Shown: positions 8,783 to 17,204 of the stretch, one piece after another
How positions within the stretch are numbered: position 1 is the first letter of the stretch
How the letters are laid out: each line of letters starts with the position of its first letter
Assembly: GCA_024278345.1 (NCBI GenBank)
Contig: JAJRTK010000270.1
Span: 1 to 41,638, forward strand
Source: a bacterium
GTDB lineage: Bacteria; CSSED10-310; JAJRTK01
Direction of reading: 5' to 3'
Length of the DNA: 41,638 nt
The notes under the pieces: generated by a model
Databases searched by the model: none
Seen by the model: only the letters and a program-made list of their open reading frames with translations
Told to the model about the DNA's origin: nothing
Position numbers and translations under genes: made by a program

Positions 8783-8809
8783 TGTACGCCTCCCGTGCCA
8801 GCACTGGTT

Positions 8810-9850
8810 TCAGCAGATTCTTGGCAGAAGCTCCCCTTGGGGCTCAGCTAGAAGGCGCCGGCCAAAACCGGTTTGGAGAATCACGCGACCGCGGTGTTCG
8901 GGAATAGAGCGACCGATGATCCTGGCTTTCCGGCCCAAAGGATGGTCCCGAAGCGCCGCCAACACCTTGTCCGCCACGGCGGGATCGACGCCCAGGACGG
9001 CCTTTCCCTCGTTGGCCACGTGAAGGGGATCGATCCCCAGGAGCTCCCCCACAGCCGCCGCCTGGGGCGTGATGGGAATGCTCGACTCCTCCAGGAGGAC
9101 ACCGACCTTCCCCTTGGCCGCCATCTCGTGGAGCGCTCCAGCAAGGCCGCCTCTGGTGGGATCCTTCATGGCGGTCACCCCTCGCTCGTGAGGCTCCGCG
9201 GCCACCAGTGCCCGATGAATCAAGCCGCCCACCGGGGCGACGTCAGACACCAACTCGCCCTCGAAATCGAGCTCGTGGCGCGCCACCATGACCGCCAATC
9301 CGTGCTCGCCCACGTTTCCCGTGACGATGATCCGGTCCCCCGGCATCAATCCCGAATCCAGAATCAGCCGGTGGGCAAAACCGATTCCCGTGGTATTGAG
9401 GATGATGCCGTCCAACTCACCGGAGCCCATCACCTTCGTGTCCCCCGTGACAATCGGCGCCACCGCCTCCCGGCATGCTTCCACCATGGAACTCTGGATC
9501 CGCTCCAGATCCGCCAGGGAAAAACCGGCCTCCAGCACCACCGCGCACGTGAGAGCCAGCACCTCGGTGGCGCCCATCATGGCCAGGTCATTGACGGTTC
9601 CACAGACCGCCAGCCGCCCTATGTCACCGCCTGGAAAGAAGGGCGGCTGGACAACGTGGGAATCGGTGGTCAAAACGAGCCAGCGGTCGCCCACCCGCAA
9701 AGCAGCTCCGTCGTCCATGGCGGCGATGCCGATTCCCTCGAAGGGCAACGTTTCCAGATCCCGGATCAAGACTTCCTGGATCAGGCGCCGCATGGCCGCT
9801 CCGCCAGCGCCGTGGCGAAGCGCGACGACTTCTTCAGTGCCTCTCTTCAT
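8810..9850 (-). CDS. hypE: hydrogenase maturation protein HypE
   Basis: The 346-residue protein ends in PRIC, the invariant HypE tail whose Cys carries the thiocarboxamide that becomes cyanide. The N-terminal part has the expected RHGAGGAAMRRLI and the AIR-synthase-like ATP region (DGAALRVGDRWLVLTTDSHVV, then GDIGRLAVCGTVNDLAMMGA). HypE dehydrates the carbamoyl group received from HypF and passes the cyanide to the HypC-HypD iron complex. The ATG at 9850 has GAGGA just upstream; a start 32 codons earlier would overlap hypD and adds no conserved sequence. Confidence 0.96.
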   Translation of the reverse strand: MKRGTEEVVALRHGAGGAAMRRLIQEVLIRDLETLPFEGIGIAAMDDGAALRVGDRWLVLTTDSHVVQPPFFPGGDIGRLAVCGTVNDLAMMGATEVLALTCAVVLEAGFSLADLERIQSSMVEACREAVAPIVTGDTKVMGSGELDGIILNTTGIGFAHRLILDSGLMPGDRIIVTGNVGEHGLAVMVARHELDFEGELVSDVAPVGGLIHRALVAAEPHERGVTAMKDPTRGGLAGALHEMAAKGKVGVLLEESSIPITPQAAAVGELLGIDPLHVANEGKAVLGVDPAVADKVLAALRDHPLGRKARIIGRSIPEHRGRVILQTGFGRRLLAEPQGELLPRIC

Positions 9851-9884
9851 GGTTTCCTCAAGTCCGGACGTGAAAACTCTGGAG

Positions 9885-11024
9885 TCAAATGTCGCTGAGA
9901 TCCGGATGGCCACCGTAGTGGTGCCAGATTCGGCAACTTCCTTCACTGCTCACCATGCACGCACCCACCGGGTCTTCCGGAGTGCATTCGTGCCCGAAGA
10001 GCTCGCAATCCCTCGGAGATGCCAGGCCCGCCATGATGTTGCCGCAGATGCAGCGATCCACCCGCGCTCTGGGAGCTTGTGTCCAAAGTCCCGTCATGTC
10101 AATCTTGAATCGCTTCCGGGCATCGGAGTGGCTCCACTCTTCCCGGAGGCGCAGATTGCCGTCTGGAATTTCCGCTATCCCCCGCCAGCGGCCAGCCATG
10201 GTCTCGAAAACCTTCCACATGGCTTCTTGTGCCCTCTGGTTGCCATCCCGCGTGACGCAGCGAGGATACATATTGTCCACGACCGCCTTCCTGTCGCGCA
10301 CAAGCTCCAACAGACGCGCAACACCGGCCAAAATGTCCAACGGCTCGAAACCAGCAACCACGACGGGCATTCCATGCTTCGCGGCAAAATCAGCAAAAAT
10401 GCCCCAACCGGTAATGGTCGCCGCATGCCCCGCGGCCAGGAAACCTTCCACCCTGGAACCGGGGATCCGCGCAACCAGCTCCATGGCCGGAGGCACGTAT
10501 TTGTGGGCCGAAAGAACCAAGAAATTGTCAGGAACACCACCCAAAAGCGCTGCCGCCGTTGCCACGGCCGTCGTTTCAAAACCGGTGGCAAAAAAGACGA
10601 CCTCTTCTTCCAGTTTTCGCGCAAGCTCCACAGCCTGATGGACACCGTAAACGATATCGACCTTGGCACCGGTGGCACGCGCATCCGCCAAGGACTTGGA
10701 ACTCCCCGGCACCCGGAGCATGTCCCCATAGGTCACGATCCGCACGCCAGACTCCGCCAGAGCAACCGCTTCATCGACCTCGGGCAGATCCGTGACGCAG
10801 ACCGGACAACCAGGACCCATGATGAGATCGAGCTCCGGAGGCAAAGCGGAGCGAAGCCCATACTTGGCGAGGGCTTGCTCATGGCTGCCACACACATGCA
10901 TGATCGTGATCCCGTCGCGGCCTATCTCACGACAAATACGACCGATGGCAGCCGACAGATCCCGGCCGGTCTTCGAGCTCCTGAACTTCAGTTGTCGGGA
11001 GGCATCCTCAAGTTTTTCTTGCAC
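9885..11024 (-). CDS. hypD: hydrogenase maturation protein HypD
   Basis: The 379-residue protein has the HypD signature segments: IMHVCGSHEQAL near residue 45, IMGPGCPVCVTDLPEVD, VTYGDMLRVPGS and FFATGFETTAVATAA. Near the C-terminus are CICGNIMAGL and the Cys residues that hold the iron-sulfur cluster. It is the scaffold on which Fe(CN)2CO is assembled with HypC. The start is a GTG at 11024 with GGAGG nine bases upstream. It follows hypC after a 183-bp gap that contains a dispersed repeat. Confidence 0.96.
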   Translation of the reverse strand: MQEKLEDASRQLKFRSSKTGRDLSAAIGRICREIGRDGITIMHVCGSHEQALAKYGLRSALPPELDLIMGPGCPVCVTDLPEVDEAVALAESGVRIVTYGDMLRVPGSSKSLADARATGAKVDIVYGVHQAVELARKLEEEVVFFATGFETTAVATAAALLGGVPDNFLVLSAHKYVPPAMELVARIPGSRVEGFLAAGHAATITGWGIFADFAAKHGMPVVVAGFEPLDILAGVARLLELVRDRKAVVDNMYPRCVTRDGNQRAQEAMWKVFETMAGRWRGIAEIPDGNLRLREEWSHSDARKRFKIDMTGLWTQAPRARVDRCICGNIMAGLASPRDCELFGHECTPEDPVGACMVSSEGSCRIWHHYGGHPDLSDI

Positions 11025-11071
11025 GTCTCGCGACCTCCATTCGGGTCAAGGGCGGTGAGAAGCGGATGACG

Positions 11072-11132
11072 GAGGCCGATGGGGGGAACTCGCGCCGAAG
11101 GCGTGGGTCCTGTCGGGAGCGGAACACAACCC
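11072..11132 (+). repeat. degenerate dispersed intergenic repeat, copy 1
   Basis: The core GGGAGCGGAACACAAC matches cores at about 14740 (opposite strand), 24130 and 36800, and more weakly 41318. It occupies the hypC-hypD gap. The alignment was made by eye and the upstream half is poorly conserved. Confidence 0.45.
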
Positions 11133-11207
11133 TCAGAGAAGCAAACGCTTGATCATGAAAATGCCCATCAACTGTCCGAGCATCCCGGCCTTCAGTCTGG
11201 AACGGTA

Positions 11208-11510
11208 CTACTTTCCCGCGTTGGAAAGAGGGTGCTCGGGTGAGCTTCCCGCCAGCTCGCCACGCACGTCCGCTGCCATGAGATCGCTGGAAACAGCTTC
11301 GAGAAGCTCTTCGTAAAGCTCCAAAGTGGCCTCCACTTCCGACGGAGGAATGCGGCGTATGGCATAGCCAACGTGGTTGAGGATGGTGTCACCAACGCTC
11401 ACGGGCTCGTCCACGATGTCCAGCCTCACTTGCTTCCGGACACCCCAAAAATCGACAGTGGCGATGAAATCGTCAATCTTGACGATCTTGCCCGGCACAC
11501 CCAAGCACAT
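11208..11510 (-). CDS. hypC: hydrogenase maturation chaperone HypC
   Basis: The 100-residue protein begins MCLGVPGKIVKIDD, the HypC/HybG start in which Cys2 becomes the N-terminus and binds the iron precursor and HypD. The ATG at 11510 is chosen over the one two codons upstream (11516) because HypC needs Cys at position 2, and because GGAGG is eight bases from it. The OB-like body (GVRKQVRLDIVDEPVSVGD and VGYAIRRI) is standard. The C-terminal tail after about residue 75 is slightly longer than usual. It lies 19 bp after hypF. Confidence 0.95.
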   Translation of the reverse strand: MCLGVPGKIVKIDDFIATVDFWGVRKQVRLDIVDEPVSVGDTILNHVGYAIRRIPPSEVEATLELYEELLEAVSSDLMAADVRGELAGSSPEHPLSNAGK

Positions 11511-11529
11511 AGACATGACCTCCTGCTCT

Positions 11530-13815
11530 CTAATTGCCACTCTCTTGAATAACAGCGTGAGCGACGGCGAGCTGCCCCAGGGCCAGTCCGCCATCGCCGG
11601 GGGGGATTTGTTCGGGGAAAAAGACCTCGTGGGCGCTCCCCAGGGCTTGGCTGACGCGCTCCACCAAAAGCTCGTTTTGGAAGCAGCCTCCGGTGAGGAC
11701 GATGGGCCGTGCGCCCTTCCGGGCCACCATCGAGCGAATGACCCCGACGATAGCAGCGATGAGGGCATTGTGAAACTTCGCGGAGATCTTCTCCGCCGAT
11801 TCGCCGCCATCAAGATCCTCTACCACTGCCCGAATCATGGGCCGGTAGTCCAAAACCCAGGGATCCATTTCCCGGTCCGGAGCAAGGGGGTAGCTGGCTT
11901 CCTCGGAAACGTCGGCCACAAAATTCCAGGCCAGGGCCAGCTCTCCCTCGAAGCTCGCCAGCGGGCGGGCCAGGCAAAGCGCCGCAACTCCATCGAAAAG
12001 CCGGCCCACTCCGCGGACAAGAGGTGTCTGGAACCGACGCTCCAACATCCGCCCGACAAACTTGAGCTGGGCGGGATCTACCTGCCGAAACAGCGAATAC
12101 TTGACCCAGGAAAGCTGGGCGCCGAAGGCCTCGTAGAGCAGAGCGGCCGCAATTCTCCAGGGCTGACGGATCGCCACGTCGCCGCCCGGCAGAGGAATCG
12201 GGCGAAACGTCGCCACCCTCGTGAACGATCCATAATCCGCCCACAGGAATTCCCCACCCCAAGCCGTGCCGTCGGTTCCGTGGCCGGTCCCATCGAAGGC
12301 AACCCCAATGACCGGCCCCTGAAGGCCATGTTCCGCCATGCAGCTCGCCACGTGAGCATGGTGGTGTTGAATGGCGATCTTCCGGCCAGGACGCTCCCGG
12401 GCCACACGGGTCGAGGTATAGCCGGGGTGGAGATCATGGGCGATGAGGTCGGGCTTGACGCCAAGAAGATGCTCCAAATGGCCGACGGCTTCCTCGTAAG
12501 ACTCCAGCGTCGCCATATCGTCCAGATCGCCCACGTGAGGCCCTAGATAGGCCAACTCCCCAACGCCCACGCAAAAAGCGTTCTTCATCTGCGCGCCACA
12601 AGCCAGAATCGGTCGCTCCAGACGAAAGGGAAGCTCTATCGGACTGGGCACAAACCCCCGAGCGCGTCGAAACACCACCGGCCTCCCCGCCATCACCCGT
12701 AGCACCGAATCATCGCACCGAGTCTCAATCTTCCTGTCGTGAAGAAGAAAGAGGTCCGCGATGCCCTGAAGCTCCGTGAGTGCTTCCCCATTGGCGCGGC
12801 AAATCGGTCGCCGGGAGAGATTGCCCGACGTCATCACCAAAGGTCGGCGCACCAGCCGGAGAAGCAAGTGATGGAGAGGAGTATAAGGCAGGAAAATTCC
12901 CACCAGCGGATTCCCCGGAGCAAGGTTCTTCGCAAGCCTGCTCCCTGTCCGCCGCCGAACCAGAACAATAGGCGCCCGGGGCGACGTCAGCAAGCGGCAT
13001 TCCTCCCGACTGAGAACGGCGATCCGCCCCGCATGCTCAAGGCTCTCCACCATGGTGGCAAAGGGTTTCGCGGGCCTCCGTTTTCGGCAGCGCAGTTCGC
13101 CCACGGCCTCGGCCGAAGCGGCGTCACAGGCCAGATGGAAGCCCCCAAGCCCCTTGATGGCAACGATCTTCCCTTCCCGCAAGGCAAGGGCAACCGCTTC
13201 AAGGGGGTCCTGGCAATGAACCGGAGCCCCGCTAGCATCCACCAGCTCCAAAGTCGGACCACAGCCGGGACAAGCGTTGGGCTGGGCGTGAAAACGGCGG
13301 TCCTCCGGCGAGTCGTATTCTTCCTGGCAGGCAGCGCACATCCGAAAGCTCGCCATGGTCGTCAAAGGCCGATCGTAGGGAAGATCCCGAACGATAGTGA
13401 ACCGAGGCCCACACCTGGTGCAGTTGGCGAAAGGGTAACGGAACCGCCGATCCTCCGGAGCCAGGACCTCCCGGAGGCAATCTCCGCAGGTGGCCAGGTC
13501 CGGCGGAATGGAAACCCGCCGAGCCGCCGACAGCACGCTTGAGACGATTTCAAAGCGCTCGACGGCTTCATAGGCCATGGCACGCAGCTCAAGATCCTGT
13601 ACGAAAGCCGGAGGCGGCGCCGAGGATCGGAGCCTTTCCACGAAGGCGCGCAGCCGTTCCCCGGGTCCGAACGCCTCGATAAAAACGCCTTCGCCATTGT
13701 TCCAGACACGACCGGAAACGCCCTCTTCCAAAGCCGTGGTGTACACCCAGGGCCGGAAGCCCACCCCTTGGACGGTGCCGTGAATCTCCATGCGAAGGCC
13801 TTCCAGACCCATCAT
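11530..13815 (-). CDS. hypF: carbamoyltransferase HypF
   Basis: The 761-residue protein has the full HypF layout: an N-terminal acylphosphatase domain (MEIHGTVQGVGFRPWVYTTA), two zinc-finger units (CGDCLRE with CTRCGPRF, then CAACQEEY with CPGCGPTL), a YrdC-like domain (KGLGGFHLACDA) and a C-terminal Kae1-like domain (HHHAHVASCMAEHG, GVAFDGTGHGTDG). It makes the carbamoyl group for the cyanide ligands from carbamoyl phosphate. The start at 13815 overlaps the endopeptidase stop in an ATGA arrangement, which favours it over a longer in-frame start at 13905. Confidence 0.96.
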   Translation of the reverse strand: MMGLEGLRMEIHGTVQGVGFRPWVYTTALEEGVSGRVWNNGEGVFIEAFGPGERLRAFVERLRSSAPPPAFVQDLELRAMAYEAVERFEIVSSVLSAARRVSIPPDLATCGDCLREVLAPEDRRFRYPFANCTRCGPRFTIVRDLPYDRPLTTMASFRMCAACQEEYDSPEDRRFHAQPNACPGCGPTLELVDASGAPVHCQDPLEAVALALREGKIVAIKGLGGFHLACDAASAEAVGELRCRKRRPAKPFATMVESLEHAGRIAVLSREECRLLTSPRAPIVLVRRRTGSRLAKNLAPGNPLVGIFLPYTPLHHLLLRLVRRPLVMTSGNLSRRPICRANGEALTELQGIADLFLLHDRKIETRCDDSVLRVMAGRPVVFRRARGFVPSPIELPFRLERPILACGAQMKNAFCVGVGELAYLGPHVGDLDDMATLESYEEAVGHLEHLLGVKPDLIAHDLHPGYTSTRVARERPGRKIAIQHHHAHVASCMAEHGLQGPVIGVAFDGTGHGTDGTAWGGEFLWADYGSFTRVATFRPIPLPGGDVAIRQPWRIAAALLYEAFGAQLSWVKYSLFRQVDPAQLKFVGRMLERRFQTPLVRGVGRLFDGVAALCLARPLASFEGELALAWNFVADVSEEASYPLAPDREMDPWVLDYRPMIRAVVEDLDGGESAEKISAKFHNALIAAIVGVIRSMVARKGARPIVLTGGCFQNELLVERVSQALGSAHEVFFPEQIPPGDGGLALGQLAVAHAVIQESGN

Positions 13816-14426
13816 TCGGCGGGTCCTGACGAAATCTTCTCCGCGGCTTCCCCGGAGCCATGGGTGCAAGATTCGCAAAATGGATCCGAAGAAGATGCCT
13901 GCCAAGTTTTCCCGTCAGCCCGCAAAACCGCCTTTTGGGGCAAAAAGCGAAAACCCATCTGGTGGGCCTCCACAGCGATTCGAGCCAACAAATCCGGCAG
14001 CCCGGCCTCAACCACCGGCGAAAGCCCCAGCTTCAACTCGATGCTCTCCGGCACCATCCCCAGCAAGAGAACGCTGGAGGGATAGCACCCCAGCATCCGG
14101 GCGCTCTCCATGAGATCCGCAACCCCAATCTGATGCACCGAAAGGCGATTCCTCACCGCAAGCCCTACCGCATCGCCCTCAAGGCGAACCGGTGAGCCCG
14201 GCGGTTCACCTGTGAATACGGCGTCGATCAAGAGCAGCCGCCGAGCCTGCTGAACATAGGGCAAAAGGGACAATCCCAACGTCCCCCCGTCCAGAACGCG
14301 AACGCCAGGGGGAACCTCATAGCTTCGAGGAAGGAGCTCCACCGCGGCAGGACCGAGCCCGTCGTCCCCACAAAGCATGTTTCCCAACCCCAAAACCAGC
14401 AGTTCCCAGCGTTCCTCCTCCACCAT
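13812..14426 (-). CDS. hyaD: [NiFe]-hydrogenase maturation endopeptidase, HyaD/HybD type
   Basis: The 204-residue protein has the M52 peptidase pattern: VLGLGNMLCGDDGLGPAAVELL at the start, LLLIDAVFTG with the second metal-binding Asp, and SVHQIGVADLM with the His ligand. It removes the C-terminal tail of the large subunit after nickel insertion. The first acidic position reads Asp in GDDG, where HyaD and HybD usually have Glu. The C-terminal tail of about 40 residues beyond the core has two Cys and is not conserved in the families I know. It precedes hypF with a 4-bp overlap. Confidence 0.92.
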   Translation of the reverse strand: MVEEERWELLVLGLGNMLCGDDGLGPAAVELLPRSYEVPPGVRVLDGGTLGLSLLPYVQQARRLLLIDAVFTGEPPGSPVRLEGDAVGLAVRNRLSVHQIGVADLMESARMLGCYPSSVLLLGMVPESIELKLGLSPVVEAGLPDLLARIAVEAHQMGFRFLPQKAVLRADGKTWQASSSDPFCESCTHGSGEAAEKISSGPAE

Positions 14427-14535
14427 GTCCCACTACCCTTCCAAATAAGAGCCTAAGAGATCTCACCTCCCCGTTTTGCCACCCCTGTCGCCCTCCCCCC
14501 TCAGCTCCAAGTGCCACCAACCTTGGGCATGGCCG

Positions 14536-14714
14536 GCACGACGACCACATCCCATGAAGGGCATGTTGGCCTTGGTCATCATACTGGCCAGGAACCAGGC
14601 AAGGAGGGCGTAGTCGCCCGCGACTGCAATGGAAATGGCCTTTTGCACGGCCAAGAGCGGCTGGGCCACATGAGGTGGGCAGCACGACGATCACATCCCA
14701 TGAAGGACATGTTG
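14536..14714. repeat. 33-bp direct repeat pair, 146 bp apart
   Basis: 14536-14568 and 14682-14714 differ at only two of 33 positions; both contain CACATCCCATGAAGG. On the minus strand each copy would read NM(P/S)FMGC(G/D)RRA, but in different frames, so this looks like a non-coding duplicated element. Confidence 0.75.
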
Positions 14715-14738
14715 ACGGCAAACCGCCTTCTTTTCTTT

Positions 14739-14790
14739 GGTTGTGGTCCGCTCCCGTCGGGCGGCAGCCGCCACCCGCCACTCGCCCACA
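14739..14790 (-). repeat. degenerate dispersed intergenic repeat, copy 2
   Basis: Read on the minus strand it runs GGCGAGTGGCGGGTGG, a GC-rich palindromic centre (CGGCTGCCGCCC), then GACGGGAGCGGACCACAAC. The same order of blocks appears at 24097-24142, 36770-36813 and 41311-41357. Confidence 0.5.
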
Positions 14791-14793
14791 AGC

Positions 14794-15501
14794 TCATTCC
14801 CCAAGATCCAACTGCTCCTTCTCCACGGTTTTCCAGCCGGAGAAGATGGATCCTATCACGCCGTTCCGCTCTAGCGCCGAAACCTCAATGGTGCTGAAAA
14901 CGTGGTTCACCACAAACAAGAGGATCAGCCACATCCCAAAATGGTGGAGCCAGCGAGCCGACTGGAGGCCTCCCACCAGGGGAACCAAGAAACCGAATGC
15001 CCCCATGGGATAATCGACGTGGGCGCTCACCGAATAGATAGCCAAACCCGTGATGATCATCATCAGATAGAGCAAGAAAACCCCGACATAGGCGACCCCG
15101 GCAAGAGCATTGTGCCCGACGGTTGGCGGCGGGTTACGTCGCAGAAAGAGGTAGTAAGAGAGCATGTCGGCCGCGCCTCTCACGCGGCGGGTGGATGTGG
15201 GCACGAATTGGTTCCACCGGGCGTACGCATTTCCCAATAACATCCAGAGAAGCCTGGTGACCACGGCTAAACTGAACACGATGGCCCCGTAGAAATGAAT
15301 GAGCTTCGCGGTTCCCATGTAAAAATTGTCCGACGCCTCGCCTGGAGCGATGAGGAAAGGGTTCCCCATATAGATGCCGGTCCCCGCAAGGACCAGCACC
15401 GACAAGGCGATGAGCCAGTGCGTCAGGCGCACCGGCGCTTCCCATACATAGACAAGAACCTTGTCCTTGCCGGAGTCTTGAACCATGATCGGCTGTTTCA
15501 T
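14794..15501 (-). CDS. hyaC: Ni/Fe-hydrogenase b-type cytochrome subunit
   Basis: The 235-residue membrane protein has about four transmembrane helices and the HyaC/HupC heme-ligand pattern: VRLTHWLIALSVLVL in helix 1, LIHFYGAIVFSLAVVTR, and a late WLHHFGMWLILLFVVNHV. It anchors the small/large dimer to the membrane and passes electrons from H2 to quinone. Its ATG at 15501 overlaps the large-subunit stop by 4 bp, so translation is coupled. Length is normal. Confidence 0.94.
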   Translation of the reverse strand: MKQPIMVQDSGKDKVLVYVWEAPVRLTHWLIALSVLVLAGTGIYMGNPFLIAPGEASDNFYMGTAKLIHFYGAIVFSLAVVTRLLWMLLGNAYARWNQFVPTSTRRVRGAADMLSYYLFLRRNPPPTVGHNALAGVAYVGVFLLYLMMIITGLAIYSVSAHVDYPMGAFGFLVPLVGGLQSARWLHHFGMWLILLFVVNHVFSTIEVSALERNGVIGSIFSGWKTVEKEQLDLGE

Positions 15502-17204
15502 ACGACCCTCACTCGCGTGACTTCCTTGCCTTCGGCATCCAAGACGTGGACTCCGCAGGCCATGCAGGGATCGAACGAATGGAGCGTCCGCAGTAATTCG
15601 ATGGGCTGCTCCAGATCAGCGACGGGCGTACCGATGAGGGATTCTTCGTAAGGCCCGCGCTTCTCGTCCCCATCCCTGGGCCCCGCGTTCCAAGTGCTGG
15701 GCACGACGCACTGGTAGTTGGCGATGACTCCATCGACGATATGGACCCAGTGGCCCAAGGCCCCCCGCGGGGCTTCATGGAAACCCGCGCCGGTGGCATC
15801 GGCGGGCCAGGTGGAGGGATCCCATTTCGAGTTGTCGTGAATCCTCAGGTCGCCGGATTTCATGTTCTGGGCAAGAGCATCGACCCAATGGTCGAGCTTG
15901 TTGGCCAGGAGAAGGGTCTCTACGCCCCGAGCGGCGACTCGGCCCAGGGTCGAGAAGAGGGCTTCAGCGCCGACGCCGAGCTTGGCGAGGACACCGTCCA
16001 CCAATTCCTTGACCTGCTGGTGACCGGAGGCGTACGCCACCAGCATCCTGGAAAGAGGACCGACTTCCATGGGCTCTCCGTCGTAGCGCGGAGATTTTAG
16101 CCAACTATATTTCTTGTCCAGATCCAGGCGTTCGTACGGCGGCTTCGGACCCGTGTAGTTGGGCGAAGTCAGGCCCTTCGACGGGTGCAGTCCCTGATCT
16201 CCTTCGTCGGGATAATCGTACCAAGAGTGCTTGACGAACTCCGTGATCTTGGACGGATCGACTTTTTCGATCTTCGTCAGGTCCCTATTTCGTATGATTC
16301 CCGCCGGAAGGAAAAGCTCCGGATCGGGGCCATCGTTCTCGGGGTATTCCCCGTAGACCATGTAATTGCCGACGCCGCCTCCATAGCCGGCCCAATCTTT
16401 GTAGAACGAGGCCACGGCCAGAAGATCCGGAATGTAGACCCGCTTGACGAAGTCTCGAGCCTTCGCCACAAGACTCCGAAGCTCGGCGATGGTTCCCAGG
16501 TTCAACGAGGCTTGCTCATTGGGGTCCACTGGCGTCGCCATCCCGCCCACCAGGAAGCTCTGCAAGTGCGGGTTCTTGCCGCCCAGCACCGCGTGGATCT
16601 TGATGAACTCCCGTTGCCAATCCAGGGCCTCCAGATAGTGGGCTACGGCCATGAGATTCGCCTCGGGCGGAAGCTTGTAGGCGGGGTGTCCCCAATAGGC
16701 GTTGCCGAAGGGGCCGAGCTGGCCTCGATCAACGAAACCTTTCAACCGTTTCTTGACACTGGCGAAATAGCTTTGGCTCGAAAGATGCCAATCCGAGATG
16801 GATTGAGCCAGCGCCGACGTACCCGCCGGGTCCGCGGAAAGCGCGGAAACCACATCGACCCAATCCAGCGCGTGGAGGTGGTAGAAGTGGACCACGTGAT
16901 CCTGGACGCACTGGGAGGCAATGACCAGGTTCCGGAGCACGCGAGCGTTGGGGGGAGGCACGGCTCCGATGGCATCTTCCACCGCCCGGATGGACGCGAT
17001 GGCGTGGACGGTGGTACACACGCCGCAGATTCGCTGGGTGATGACCCAGGCATCCCGAGGATCGCGGCCTTTCAAGATCAACTCGATGCCCCGGAACATC
17101 GTCGAAGAAGACCAGGCGTCTACCACCTTCCCATCCTCGACCTTCGCTTCCACTCTCAAGTGCCCCTCGATTCGGGTGACGGGATCGATGACAAGATGAG
17201 TCAT
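15498..17204 (-). CDS. hyaB: [NiFe]-hydrogenase large subunit (group 1 type)
   Basis: The 568-residue protein has both nickel-binding Cys pairs: RICGVCTTVH near residue 60 and DPCMACGVH near the C-terminus. The 15 residues after that His (VLDAEGKEVTRVRVV) form the tail removed by the endopeptidase, which shows that this is a nickel-bearing catalytic subunit. The start matches the family (LVIDPVTRIEGHLRVEAKVEDG). With the exported small subunit and cytochrome b it forms a membrane-bound uptake enzyme in the periplasm. Its ATG overlaps the small-subunit stop by 4 bp. The exact subgroup was not determined. Confidence 0.97.
   Translation of the reverse strand: MTHLVIDPVTRIEGHLRVEAKVEDGKVVDAWSSSTMFRGIELILKGRDPRDAWVITQRICGVCTTVHAIASIRAVEDAIGAVPPPNARVLRNLVIASQCVQDHVVHFYHLHALDWVDVVSALSADPAGTSALAQSISDWHLSSQSYFASVKKRLKGFVDRGQLGPFGNAYWGHPAYKLPPEANLMAVAHYLEALDWQREFIKIHAVLGGKNPHLQSFLVGGMATPVDPNEQASLNLGTIAELRSLVAKARDFVKRVYIPDLLAVASFYKDWAGYGGGVGNYMVYGEYPENDGPDPELFLPAGIIRNRDLTKIEKVDPSKITEFVKHSWYDYPDEGDQGLHPSKGLTSPNYTGPKPPYERLDLDKKYSWLKSPRYDGEPMEVGPLSRMLVAYASGHQQVKELVDGVLAKLGVGAEALFSTLGRVAARGVETLLLANKLDHWVDALAQNMKSGDLRIHDNSKWDPSTWPADATGAGFHEAPRGALGHWVHIVDGVIANYQCVVPSTWNAGPRDGDEKRGPYEESLIGTPVADLEQPIELLRTLHSFDPCMACGVHVLDAEGKEVTRVRVV

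Larger units (their letters stand above)
14427..14793. other. 367-bp gap inside the hydrogenase cluster
   Basis: This gap separates the structural genes from the maturation genes. It holds a pair of 33-bp direct repeats (14536-14568 and 14682-14714) and one copy of the dispersed repeat (14739-14790). Short open frames exist on the minus strand, but none has a ribosome site or family pattern I recognise. It could hold a second promoter for the maturation genes, but none was identified. Confidence 0.5.

Noticed and set aside
14463-14669. possible small membrane protein on the minus strand
   Set aside because: It has a short hydrophobic stretch but no ribosome site, and the second copy of the repeat falls in another frame, so coding use is doubtful.
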